From Thermoproteota archaeon (GTDB lineage Archaea > Korarchaeota > Korarchaeia > Korarchaeales > Korarchaeaceae): DNA of 64,000 nt. The stretch is from assembly GCA_026986575.1 (NCBI GenBank), contig JALSOH010000004.1, positions 310,001 through 374,000 of the forward strand, written 5' to 3'. Below are positions 25,314 to 32,269 of the stretch, in pieces. The notes under the pieces are model-generated. The model was not told the DNA's origin. It worked only from the letters and a program-made list of their open reading frames with translations, and made no database searches. Numbering within the stretch: position 1 is the first letter of the stretch; each line of letters starts with the position of its first letter. The position numbers were made by a program, and so were the translations under genes.

Positions 25314-25605
25314 CCATTAACCACCTCTCATATGCCTCCCATACTCTCTCCACGGGGAGGACCACTATCTCGGGGACCTCGTAAGGATGTATCTCAGCCA
25401 AATGCTCTATCAACCTATCTATCAGTTCATCAGCGGTCTTGATAATCAAGAGGAACTCTTGAGCTCTCTCTATCTTCCCTTCCCACCAGTATAAGCTTCT
25501 AACTTGGAAGAAAGAGACGCACGCGGCTAACTTCTCGCTTAACAGGGAGGACGCAAGTTTTTCGGCATCTCCCTCCCGCTCCACAGTAGTTAGGACTATT
25601 TTCAG
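25297..25605 (-). CDS. cutA: CutA1 divalent-cation tolerance protein, apparent CTG start
   Basis: This is 102 residues when started at 25605. CutA1 proteins open with a strand K-I-V-x-x-T followed by DAEKLA; here LKIVLTTVEREGDAEKLASSLL is exactly that, and LAACVSFFQVRSLYWWEGKIE, HPYEVPEIVVLP and YERWL complete the family. The first canonical codon in frame (GTG 25584) would cut off the first beta strand. CTG 25605 has GGGGTGATC five bases upstream, and a TGA blocks any earlier start. CutA forms trimers linked to metal binding; the real role is unclear. It is downstream of the phosphoesterase by 20 nt and overlaps thiF. Confidence 0.88.
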   Translation of the reverse strand: MKIVLTTVEREGDAEKLASSLLSEKLAACVSFFQVRSLYWWEGKIERAQEFLLIIKTADELIDRLIEHLAEIHPYEVPEIVVLPVERVWEAYERWLMDATLR

Positions 25606-25625
25606 GCGAGATCACCCCCAATCAA

Positions 25626-26345
25626 CTACTTGGATAGAAACTCCTCTATTGAAATGCGCTCGCTTCTCAGATCTATCTCAACCAGCTCCCACCAAATGGG
25701 GAAGGCCACATTGTATACCTTGGTACTGCCAACTCTAGCGGTCTTACTCCCGTTGTGAACATGTCCATGGACAGCAACATCCACGAGCCCCTCCTTCATG
25801 TACCTCTCGAACCCTCTGTGGCCCAAGTACCTCCAAGCCCTGGGATTCTCGCCCTTCATGGTCTTAGTCGTGGTGGCGTAGTGGGTAAGGAGAACTGTTA
25901 CGTCAACCTTTTCCCTGAGCTCTCTGAGCATCTCCCCTATCACCCGCAACCTCTCGCTGTAGATCTTCTCTATCCCAGGGATGTTTCTCTTCTGCCACGT
26001 AGTAGGGAGTTCCAGACTCCCTCTGGACCCAACTATGCCTACCCTCCGTCCCTCCACCTCCAAAACTAGGCTCTCATCATCGAGAAACGTTACCTCAGGA
26101 TTCTCCTCCCTTATGGTATCCTTCACACTGTCGTACTCGTCATTGCCGAAGACGGCCACCATCACGACATCTCCTAGACTCCCCAAGGCATCCACTACCC
26201 TTCGATACTGTTTGTAGTTCCCTCTATCTACCATGTCTCCTGCTATCAGGATGAGGTACTCCCCTTTCTGCTTCCTACTTACAACATTTTCCAGATCCTT
26301 CTGCCATACGGGTGCGTGTACATCGGACACTGCCAGCACTTTCAT
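25626..26345 (-). CDS. Metallophosphoesterase
   Basis: The 239-residue calcineurin-like phosphoesterase has metal motifs SDVHAP (GDxH equivalent), AGDMVDRG, FGNDEY (GNxx), LLTHYATTTK and HGHVHNGS, in the right order. Substrate is unknown. ATG 26345 is used; a TTG six bases earlier is also possible and sits 28 nt from the shared TATA at 26376. It leads the minus-strand set phosphoesterase-cutA-thiF. Confidence 0.88.
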   Translation of the reverse strand: MKVLAVSDVHAPVWQKDLENVVSRKQKGEYLILIAGDMVDRGNYKQYRRVVDALGSLGDVVMVAVFGNDEYDSVKDTIREENPEVTFLDDESLVLEVEGRRVGIVGSRGSLELPTTWQKRNIPGIEKIYSERLRVIGEMLRELREKVDVTVLLTHYATTTKTMKGENPRAWRYLGHRGFERYMKEGLVDVAVHGHVHNGSKTARVGSTKVYNVAFPIWWELVEIDLRSERISIEEFLSK

Positions 26346-26375
26346 TTTCAACCTAGCGCTGGATATCCATCATCC

Positions 26376-26382
26376 AATTAAA
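26376..26382. promoter_or_regulatory. Shared TATA element between the phosphoesterase and UPF0248 genes
   Basis: AATTAAA is the only AT-rich box between the two divergent starts. Its centre is 27 nt from GTG 26406 (plus) and 28-34 nt from the TTG/ATG pair at 26351/26345 (minus). No SD precedes GTG 26406, suggesting a leaderless message. Confidence 0.5.
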
Positions 26383-26405
26383 CTACTACGTTGTTTGGAA
26401 TTCAC

Positions 26406-26651
26406 GTGAGAAAAGGCAGGGTCAGGTCTATCTTGGAGTCGATGGTGTGGGATCCTAGGGCGGATCCGGAGGAGTTTAGAATAGTATTCGTGAGCAGAGG
26501 GTCCCCAAACGACCTAGAAGAGGTGAGAGGGGATGAGGTTGAAGTGAGGAACGACAGGGTGATATTGAAGGATGGGAGGGAGATACCTCACCATAGGATA
26601 GTTGCTATCTGGAGGGGAAGGGAACTTCTGTACCTCAAGAAAGATGTATGA
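26406..26651 (+). CDS. UPF0248 / DUF504 family protein
   Basis: The 81-residue protein matches the archaeal UPF0248 pattern. A start RKGRVRSILESMVWDPR is followed by FRIVFVSRGSPNDLEEV and IPHHRIVAIWRGRELLY; the Arg-Gly and IPHHRI motifs are conserved. Its fold is related to RNA-binding or phosphotransferase-like small domains, and its function is unknown. Start: GTG 26406 is 27 nt from the TATA; the earlier TTG 26391 is only 12 nt from it and is rejected. Confidence 0.8.
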   Translation: MRKGRVRSILESMVWDPRADPEEFRIVFVSRGSPNDLEEVRGDEVEVRNDRVILKDGREIPHHRIVAIWRGRELLYLKKDV

Positions 26652-26702
26652 AAATCTTGAACATTTTTTATATGATGCCCGGGAATGGGGCGGGGAGCGG
26701 GC

Positions 26703-27089
26703 ATGTCCACCAAGGCAATCTCCCTCGCTATAACGCTTATAGCTCTAGTAGGGATCCTCCTGAGCTTATATACGGAGTTCATTCAGGGTATCAGACCATG
26801 CCTCTCCTGCTATGCCCTTAGATTCAGCTACATCGCGATATTTCTACTATCACTAGCTCACTTCAAGTTCAAGAGGGCTTCCTACTTGATTCTAGCCGTA
26901 TCCCTGCTAGTTATCGTTATTTCCATCTGGGGGATACTAGGTTTCTTGGGACACCAGAGTAACCCGTGCATAGAGGCGTGCACCTTATCTATCGAGCTCA
27001 GCGTGAGCTACAGGCTGTTTTCCCTAGCTCTGCTCGGGGGGTTTATGGAGTTGGTCCTAGCGCTGTTACTAGTCAGGCACGGTGGTTGA
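26703..27089 (+). CDS. DsbB-like disulfide oxidoreductase, four-helix membrane protein
   Basis: This 128-residue protein has four hydrophobic segments. A CxxC pair (PCLSCY, about residues 32-37) lies at the end of the first loop, and a second cysteine pair (CIEAC, about 93-97) is in the loop between helices 3 and 4. This is the DsbB arrangement: one loop pair re-oxidised by quinone, the other passing disulfides to a thioredoxin-fold partner. The PDO at 31559 is a possible partner in disulfide metabolism, although PDOs are intracellular. SD GGGGCGGGGAG sits before ATG 26703; an ATG at 26685 in frame is less likely. Confidence 0.78.
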   Translation: MSTKAISLAITLIALVGILLSLYTEFIQGIRPCLSCYALRFSYIAIFLLSLAHFKFKRASYLILAVSLLVIVISIWGILGFLGHQSNPCIEACTLSIELSVSYRLFSLALLGGFMELVLALLLVRHGG

Positions 27090-27224
27090 GGATCGTTTCT
27101 GGTATCTAATCCTAACAGTAACCCAAATAATGTTTCTATATGATGGCGGAATTGACCTATTTATCTATATAATATGGCCGCTATTACCTAAAACGTTTAA
27201 CTAATCTACCGAGCCTTCCCGAAA

Positions 27225-27234
27225 CTTATATATA
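27225..27234 (+). promoter_or_regulatory. TATA box for the zinc-ribbon gene at 27258
   Basis: CTTATATATA is centred 27-28 nt before GTG 27258 with no SD between, so a leaderless message is predicted. The 168-nt gap upstream (27090-27257) is AT-rich with several other TATA-like runs (for example TTTATCTATATAATA near 27160) but no open frame of note. Confidence 0.6.
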
Positions 27235-27257
27235 GTGTAGTCAAGCTTAGCAACGCG

Positions 27258-27512
27258 GTGTCGGCATTGGTGGAGATAACATGTCCATCATGCGGCTATG
27301 AGTTCTACTTGGACGAGGAGGACTACGAGGGAGAAATACAATGCCCTAACTGCGGAGCCCTCCTCGAAGTCAAGATAGAGAAGGGAGAGGTGAAAGAGGT
27401 CATACCTCTTGAGGAAGGGATAGAAGAGGAGGAGTGGCTCGAAGACGAGGACTTCTGGGAGGAGGAAGAGGAAGAGGAGATCTTCTGGGAGGAGGAAGAG
27501 GAAGAGTTCTGA
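27258..27512 (+). CDS. LysW-like zinc-ribbon protein with long acidic tail
   Basis: The 84-residue protein has a zinc ribbon in its first 45 residues (CPSCGYEFYLDEEDYEGEIQ then CPNCGALLEV), closely resembling LysW/ArgW amino-group carrier proteins. LysW ends with a short EDWGE-type acidic tail whose last glutamate carries the intermediate. Here the tail is about 35 residues of Glu/Asp with three Trp (EEWLED, FWEEEEE, FWEEEEEEF) and ends in Phe, so a carrier role is doubtful. No lysine or arginine biosynthesis gene is adjacent. Start GTG 27258 fits the TATA distance. Confidence 0.68.
   Translation: MSALVEITCPSCGYEFYLDEEDYEGEIQCPNCGALLEVKIEKGEVKEVIPLEEGIEEEEWLEDEDFWEEEEEEEIFWEEEEEEF
27452..27506 (+). 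repeat. Perfect 25-nt direct repeat inside the acidic tail
   Basis: Bases 27452-27476 and 27482-27506 are identical, with a 30-nt period. Each unit encodes FWEEEEEE. The exact identity of a repeat in coding DNA suggests a recent in-frame duplication in the acidic tail of the zinc-ribbon protein. Confidence 0.85.
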
Positions 27513-27569
27513 CCGAACCCGGTAAGCGTTTTTCTTACATAAAATCTCCAAAAATGTGAAAGGTGGGGT

Positions 27570-28562
27570 TCAGTAACCCGCTCTCTTAAGTAGGGTTTCC
27601 CACTGTCTGTCTACCCATTCTTGGAACTTCTCTATCATCCACTTGTTCTCGGGCTTGAACATGTGCCTGAACCTTCCTTGAAGCTTCAAGTACTCCTCGA
27701 CGGGCTTCTTCCTGTCAGGATTCTTAGCTATGGATACGCTCGGACCGGTGAGCCTGTATTCCCCATCCACGACCTCGTAGAGAGGAAAGACGCACGTCTC
27801 GACGGCCAGCTTCATGATCTTCACTGTATCCTCCGGGGCGCTTCCCCAACCTAGCGGGCATGTGGAGAAGGCGTGAATGAACGCTGGACCCTCCGCCTCG
27901 AAACCCTTCCTGAACTTGACAAGCGCGTCGTTCCAGTAGGCAGGAGAAACTGTAGCTGCATAAGGTATCCCGTGGGCCACCATTATGTCCATTATCGGCT
28001 TCTTGAAGAGGGGTTTACCCTTGATCACCTTGCCTACGGGAGTGGTGGTGGTCCTCGCTCCGAAGGGCGTTCCACCCGACCTCTGTATACCAGTGTTCAT
28101 GTAAGCCTCGTTATCGTATAGCACATACATGATCTTATGTCTCCTCTCAAAGGCCCCAGATATCGCCTGCAGTCCTATGTCGTAGGTACCTCCATCCCCG
28201 CCAAGCACTATCACGTCGTAATCCAGCTCAACATCGGGATCTCCCTCGAACCTGTTCACTCTAGCTAGCTTCTTTCTAGCAGCTTCCACTCCGGATCCGA
28301 CAGCAGCAGCATTCTCAAAGGCATTGTGGGCCCAAGGGATGTTCCAAGAGGTGTACGGGAATATGGTCGTCGCTACCTCAACGCATCCCGTGGCATTTAT
28401 CCAGACTAGCGGCTTTCTAGCTGTCATGGCTATCTGCCTTATTATTATCCCCGCGCCACAGCCGGCGCACAACCTGTGACCGGACTCCACAGGCCTTTTC
28501 TGACCCTCTATCCTTGCCAGTTCCTTAATATCTGGCCTCCATATAGCCTTAGCTACCATCAC
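27570..28562 (-). CDS. porB: Pyruvate:ferredoxin oxidoreductase beta subunit
   Basis: The 330-residue TPP-binding subunit has the CAGCGAG start (HRLCAGCGAGIIIRQ), the second cysteine context NATGCVEVATT, and the TPP motif GGDGGTYDIGLQAISGAFERRHKIMYVLYDNEAYMNTG. It also has family marks such as SGTPFGA-like GGTPFGARTTTTPVGKV. Together with PorA it decarboxylates pyruvate to acetyl-CoA and transfers electrons through Fe-S clusters to ferredoxin. Its start overlaps the stop of porA by 4 nt, so translation is coupled. Confidence 0.96.
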   Translation of the reverse strand: MMVAKAIWRPDIKELARIEGQKRPVESGHRLCAGCGAGIIIRQIAMTARKPLVWINATGCVEVATTIFPYTSWNIPWAHNAFENAAAVGSGVEAARKKLARVNRFEGDPDVELDYDVIVLGGDGGTYDIGLQAISGAFERRHKIMYVLYDNEAYMNTGIQRSGGTPFGARTTTTPVGKVIKGKPLFKKPIMDIMVAHGIPYAATVSPAYWNDALVKFRKGFEAEGPAFIHAFSTCPLGWGSAPEDTVKIMKLAVETCVFPLYEVVDGEYRLTGPSVSIAKNPDRKKPVEEYLKLQGRFRHMFKPENKWMIEKFQEWVDRQWETLLKRAGY

Positions 28563-29806
28563 TCCCTCACCCCCAGATACTTGATAACAGGCTTCTCTGG
28601 TTCTTCTCTAGCCTCAATAAGCTCGTTAAACGCCTTCTTTATCAGTTTAGGCGGTAAATCTCTTCCCCCAAGACCGTATATGTAGTCGTACACGGTGGGC
28701 TTCGAGGAGGAGCTGTAAAGGGCAGATCTCACCTCCATGAACACGGGACCACCCTCGGCCCCGAAGCTCAAAGATCTATCGAGGATACCGACAGTGCTGA
28801 CCTTCGAAAGCTCCTTCCTAATAATATCAGCTGGGAAAGGTCTGAATACCCTCAACCTTATGGCACCCACCTTCTTCCCCTCACTCCTCAGCTCGTCCAC
28901 CACCTTCCTCACCACGCTCATGGTCGAGGAGAGGCCTAGAAGCACGACATCCGCATCCTCCGTTTTATAGGGGATCATATGGACGGGCTCATAAGACCTC
29001 CCGCTTATCTCGGTGAACTCCCTGTGGACCTTCTCTATGACAGGGACGGAAGCCTTCATGGCCTCATTCTGCTGGACCTTATGCTCGAAGTAGTAGTCAA
29101 ACAGGTCCAGCGGCCCGAACGATATCGGATACTTCGGGTTCAGCATCAGTGGTATCTCCTTCTCCCCGTAGATGTGGGGTAGCTTGATCCTCGGTACCTT
29201 CCTGACCCCGACGAAGTTTGAGACAACCTCATCAGGAAGAACTGAGACGTTTTGCAGCGTGTGGGATATGGTGAATCCATCTAAAGTTATCATGACGGGC
29301 AACATCGCCTCCTCAGCTATCCTGAAGGCCATTATGGTGTTATCATAGGCTTCCTGCGCATCTTCGCTGTAGATCTGAATCCAACCGGAATCCCTAGCCC
29401 CCATGCTGTCACTATGATCGTTATGAATGTTTATCGGCGCGCTTAAAGCTCTGTTGACGACGGCCATGACGACTGGAGTCCTAGTGGAAGCGGTTATGTA
29501 CAAGATCTCCCACATTAGGGCTAGGCCGTTTGCAGCAGTAGCAGTAAACGCTCTCGCCCCAGCGAGAGCCGCTCCCCAACTCGCACTCAGGGCACTGTGC
29601 TCGCTTTCCACCCTTATGAATTCCATGTCCACCTCTCCATTGTGGACGAACTCGGATATCCTCTCTACAATTATTGTTTGTGGAGTTATAGGATAGGCTG
29701 CGACCACATCCACATTGCTCTGTTTCACAGCCCAGGCAACGGCCTCATCTCCATTAAGGGCCATCATGGTTTGACTAACCGACTTCTGAACTACCATCAA
29801 ACTCAC
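28559..29806 (-). CDS. porA: Pyruvate:ferredoxin oxidoreductase alpha subunit
   Basis: The 415-residue subunit has the expected N-terminus (NGDEAVAWAVKQSNVDVVAAYPITPQTIIVERISE), the EHSALSASWGAALAGARAFTATAANGLALMWE core, SDSMGARDSGWIQIYSEDAQEAYD, and a C-terminal transketolase-like domain with VDELRSEGKKVGAIRLRVFRPFP. It binds the 2-oxoacid together with PorB. It lies 3 nt after porD, in the order G-D-A-B. The alternative names (2-oxoisovalerate or other 2-oxoacid:ferredoxin oxidoreductase) cannot be ruled out by sequence, but the residues fit the pyruvate group best. Confidence 0.95.
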   Translation of the reverse strand: MSLMVVQKSVSQTMMALNGDEAVAWAVKQSNVDVVAAYPITPQTIIVERISEFVHNGEVDMEFIRVESEHSALSASWGAALAGARAFTATAANGLALMWEILYITASTRTPVVMAVVNRALSAPINIHNDHSDSMGARDSGWIQIYSEDAQEAYDNTIMAFRIAEEAMLPVMITLDGFTISHTLQNVSVLPDEVVSNFVGVRKVPRIKLPHIYGEKEIPLMLNPKYPISFGPLDLFDYYFEHKVQQNEAMKASVPVIEKVHREFTEISGRSYEPVHMIPYKTEDADVVLLGLSSTMSVVRKVVDELRSEGKKVGAIRLRVFRPFPADIIRKELSKVSTVGILDRSLSFGAEGGPVFMEVRSALYSSSSKPTVYDYIYGLGGRDLPPKLIKKAFNELIEAREEPEKPVIKYLGVRE

Positions 29807-29809
29807 CCC

Positions 29810-30085
29810 TCATATCCTGACCATCTCTATTGCCTTAGTGGGGCACTCCGTAGCGCATATCCCACAGCCCTTGCAGTGATCCAAGTCGGGAACGGGAACG
29901 CTTTCCCCATCCCACCTGTACACGCTGTCAGGGCAATACATCCAACAGAGCCCGCACTTCACACACTTGCTCTCATCGATCTTAGGCTGGAATACCGCCC
30001 ACTCTCCAGTGGGGTATTCCTTCGCACTCAAGAAGGGAACTGCTGCCATAGGAAGATCCTTCCATCCAACCATCGGGGTGCTCAT
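29810..30085 (-). CDS. porD: Pyruvate:ferredoxin oxidoreductase delta subunit (2[4Fe-4S] ferredoxin)
   Basis: This 91-residue protein carries two CxxCxxCxxxCP clusters: CVKCGLCWMYCP (about residues 41-52) and CKGCGICATECP (about 71-82). The rest of the chain has the PorD pattern KEYPTGEWAVFQPKIDESKC. It would carry electrons from the TPP site to free ferredoxin. The ATG overlaps the stop of porG (4 nt). Confidence 0.96.
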   Translation of the reverse strand: MSTPMVGWKDLPMAAVPFLSAKEYPTGEWAVFQPKIDESKCVKCGLCWMYCPDSVYRWDGESVPVPDLDHCKGCGICATECPTKAIEMVRI

Positions 30086-30669
30086 ACACTTACCACCTCT
30101 TTGGCGGGATCCGATCTAGCCTCTTTTATCGCTCTCTTGAGAGCGTTAATGTTCTTCTCCCCTACAGAGCCGGGCCATCTCCACAATATGCCCTGCTCTA
30201 GGTACTCCACGGGTAGCAGTTTAGTTGCAGCAAGTAGCACTCCCAGCATCGTTGTATTGGGAGAGGCCCTGCCTATCTCCTCTAGAGCGATGGTCGTTGC
30301 ATCGACGGACCACACATGAACCTCCTCTGGCAGGCCTAGCTCCTCTCTCAGCTCTGAAGGAGATTCTTCGCTGTTAGCTAGGAAGTAACCACCCCTCCTC
30401 AGACCGCTCAGAAGCGAGGTCATGTACCTCTGCTTTAGCAGGCTGGGATCTATCACTATGACTATATCCGGCTCGTATATGGGTCCCCTGTCCACTATAG
30501 GCTTATCGTCGATCCTGTTGAACGCGGTCACCGGACCACCTATCCTCTCAGGACCGAATTGTGGGAAGGACTGCGCGTATTTACCTGCTTTAATGGCCGA
30601 GTAAGCGAGTACAGCAGACCCGCTCCAAACACCTTGTCCTCCTCTACCGTGCCATCTTATCTCAATCAG
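30082..30669 (-). CDS. porG: Pyruvate:ferredoxin oxidoreductase gamma subunit, apparent CTG start
   Basis: 195 residues are obtained if translation starts at 30669. PorG proteins start M-I-E-I-R-W-H-G-R-G-G-Q-G; here LIEIRWHGRGGQGVWSGS reads from CTG 30669 in the same frame as the rest, and FPQFGPERIGGPVTAFNRI follows. The first canonical codon (GTG 30531) would lose this conserved 46-residue part, including the GRGGQG loop. GGGGTGG precedes the CTG by six bases, and a TAG in frame stops any earlier start. CTTAAAG at about 30695-30703 can serve as a TATA. It is first in porGDAB; the protein helps bind CoA and assemble the complex. Confidence 0.93.
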   Translation of the reverse strand: MIEIRWHGRGGQGVWSGSAVLAYSAIKAGKYAQSFPQFGPERIGGPVTAFNRIDDKPIVDRGPIYEPDIVIVIDPSLLKQRYMTSLLSGLRRGGYFLANSEESPSELREELGLPEEVHVWSVDATTIALEEIGRASPNTTMLGVLLAATKLLPVEYLEQGILWRWPGSVGEKNINALKRAIKEARSDPAKEVVSV

Positions 30670-30739
30670 GGGATACCACCCCTACAGTATGACCATCTTT
30701 AAGGGTAAAAAGATATCTAGATTGTCCAATCTTGAGCTT

Positions 30740-30777
30740 GAGAGATTTCTAGATCTCTTTTTACACTAAAATAGTGT
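30740..30777. other. Palindrome cluster in the 212-nt gap between ECF gene and porG
   Basis: Two inverted repeats lie close together: AGAGAT-6 nt-ATCTCT (about 30741-30758) followed by T5, and ACACTA-AAA-TAGTGT (30763-30777). The first plus its T run looks like a plus-strand terminator, but no plus-strand gene ends here. On the minus strand they lie between the ECF gene and porG. They may be operators of porG or an end structure of the ECF message. The rest of the gap 30670-30881 is AT-rich with no gene. Confidence 0.4.
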
Positions 30778-30881
30778 ATGATTAACGTGAAGGCCCTCTA
30801 CTGATTATTATACGTAAACATTTATCTGCCTCAGAGAGGTCCCTCCCACGTCACCTACATCTAATTAATGCGGATAGCCAC

Positions 30882-31430
30882 TTACTGGTAGGTTCTTTCA
30901 CTTAGGAACCTAGGGGCCAAAATAGACAGCAGAAGCGATGTCGTGGCCTCGGTTGTCGGGCCGATTGCTACTGCGCCACCACCTGCCACGGGAAGGAACA
31001 AGCCCACGAATCCCAGGACGAACGCCTCCGTAGGAGGGAACCCGAATATCATGTAAAGGATCCACGACGTCAATATGTCGTATAGGAAGGTAGACAGGTA
31101 TGCTATTACAAAGATGAATACTCGTTCTTTAATCCGTAATCTAGCCCAGATTGCCCCTATAGCCCCTGCTAGACCACCATCTACTAGAGTCCAGATACCT
31201 AACCCTATTATACTATCGGACACTAAAAAGGAGAGGAATCCCACGCCGAAGCCCACACTACTCCCATAAAGCATACCGGCTAACATCGTAAAGAGCAGAG
31301 GTAAGTTAACGAACTGAAGGGGACCTACAAGGACATGCTTCCCTATCCTAGCGGCTACAGCTAGAGCGCTCCATACACCTATCTGTGCGGTCACTTTTGA
31401 AAGTGAAGCATCTTTTTTATCCCTTATCAT
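30882..31430 (-). CDS. ECF-type transporter substrate-binding (S) component
   Basis: This 182-residue integral membrane protein has about six hydrophobic segments. The pattern AQIGVWSALAVAARIGKH near the N-terminus, a LPLLFTMLAGMLYGSSVGFGVGFLSFLVSD middle and conserved small-residue runs are typical of ECF S components, which capture vitamins or metals and work with EcfA/EcfT. The ligand is unknown; no EcfAT genes are here, so it would share a common energising module. Start: ATG 31430 is 26 nt from the TATA TAAATTTT (about 31452-31459); ATGs at 31436 and 31439 are also possible. Confidence 0.72.
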   Translation of the reverse strand: MIRDKKDASLSKVTAQIGVWSALAVAARIGKHVLVGPLQFVNLPLLFTMLAGMLYGSSVGFGVGFLSFLVSDSIIGLGIWTLVDGGLAGAIGAIWARLRIKERVFIFVIAYLSTFLYDILTSWILYMIFGFPPTEAFVLGFVGLFLPVAGGGAVAIGPTTEATTSLLLSILAPRFLSERTYQ

Positions 31431-31558
31431 TGCCATCATCCCAATTCAATGTAAATTTTAGTTAGATTAACTGTGTTTTTCGATGGCATGAGCCTCAGCC
31501 ATGTGAGTTTACATGATGGAATTTAAATAGATGAGTGGTCGGTTATCCCGGTGTAAGC

Positions 31559-32266
31559 ATGGGCCATGTGCACAACCACTCCCAGAGGGTCATTGACGAG
31601 CAAACGGCGTCTCAGCTTAAGGCCAGATTTGACGCCGAGATGATTCGACCTATAGAGCTTATCATGTTCAAAGGCGTGGGCAACGAGGAATACTCTCAGT
31701 GGACAGAACAGCTGCTAAGGGAACTGGATGACCTATCTGATAAGATAAGGGTCGAGATACACGATGTTACCTTGGAACCCGAACTCATAGAGGAGTTCAA
31801 AGTAGCGAAGACGCCCACTATTCTAATAGACCCTAGATCCGGATACAAGATAAGATACACAGGCGCTCCAGCAGGATACGAGGCTTGGGCATTCGTGGAG
31901 ACCATGATACTGGTAAGCAGGGATTATAGTGGTCTCTCGGATCGAGTCAAGGAGATTCTCAAGGAGGCTAGAAATTACGGCAAAGAGGCTCATATAATGA
32001 TATTCGTGACTCCAACGTGCCCCTACTGCCCGAATCAGGTCCTTCTAGCCAATAAGTTTGCCATAGAGCTCAAAGGAAAGGTCGAGGCGGACTGCGTGGA
32101 GGCATACGAAAATCCTGACCTAGCTGATATGTACCACGTCTCTGCCGTTCCTCATAATGTGATAGCCGTGAGAGACAATGGCAAGGAGATACCTAAGGAG
32201 ATCTCCATAGGGGTGCAACCGGAGGAGAAGTACGCAATGGATCTAATCAAGGCTCTGAGGGAATAG
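31559..32266 (+). CDS. Protein disulfide oxidoreductase (glutaredoxin-like), single active CxxC
   Basis: The 235-residue protein has the archaeal PDO layout of two fused thioredoxin folds. The C-terminal half has the catalytic CPYC (FVTPTCPYCPNQVLLANKFA) and the cis-proline VSAVPHNV. The N-terminal half keeps the fold (IELIMFKGVGN, VAKTPTILIDP) but has lost its CxxC. Known PDOs form and shuffle disulfides inside the cytoplasm of hyperthermophiles. ATG 31559 follows GGTG; the TATA ATTTAAAT is at 31521-31528. An upstream GTG-type extension to 31535 is not needed. The surE gene follows by 3 nt. Confidence 0.88.
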   Translation: MGHVHNHSQRVIDEQTASQLKARFDAEMIRPIELIMFKGVGNEEYSQWTEQLLRELDDLSDKIRVEIHDVTLEPELIEEFKVAKTPTILIDPRSGYKIRYTGAPAGYEAWAFVETMILVSRDYSGLSDRVKEILKEARNYGKEAHIMIFVTPTCPYCPNQVLLANKFAIELKGKVEADCVEAYENPDLADMYHVSAVPHNVIAVRDNGKEIPKEISIGVQPEEKYAMDLIKALRE

Positions 32267-32269
32267 GGT

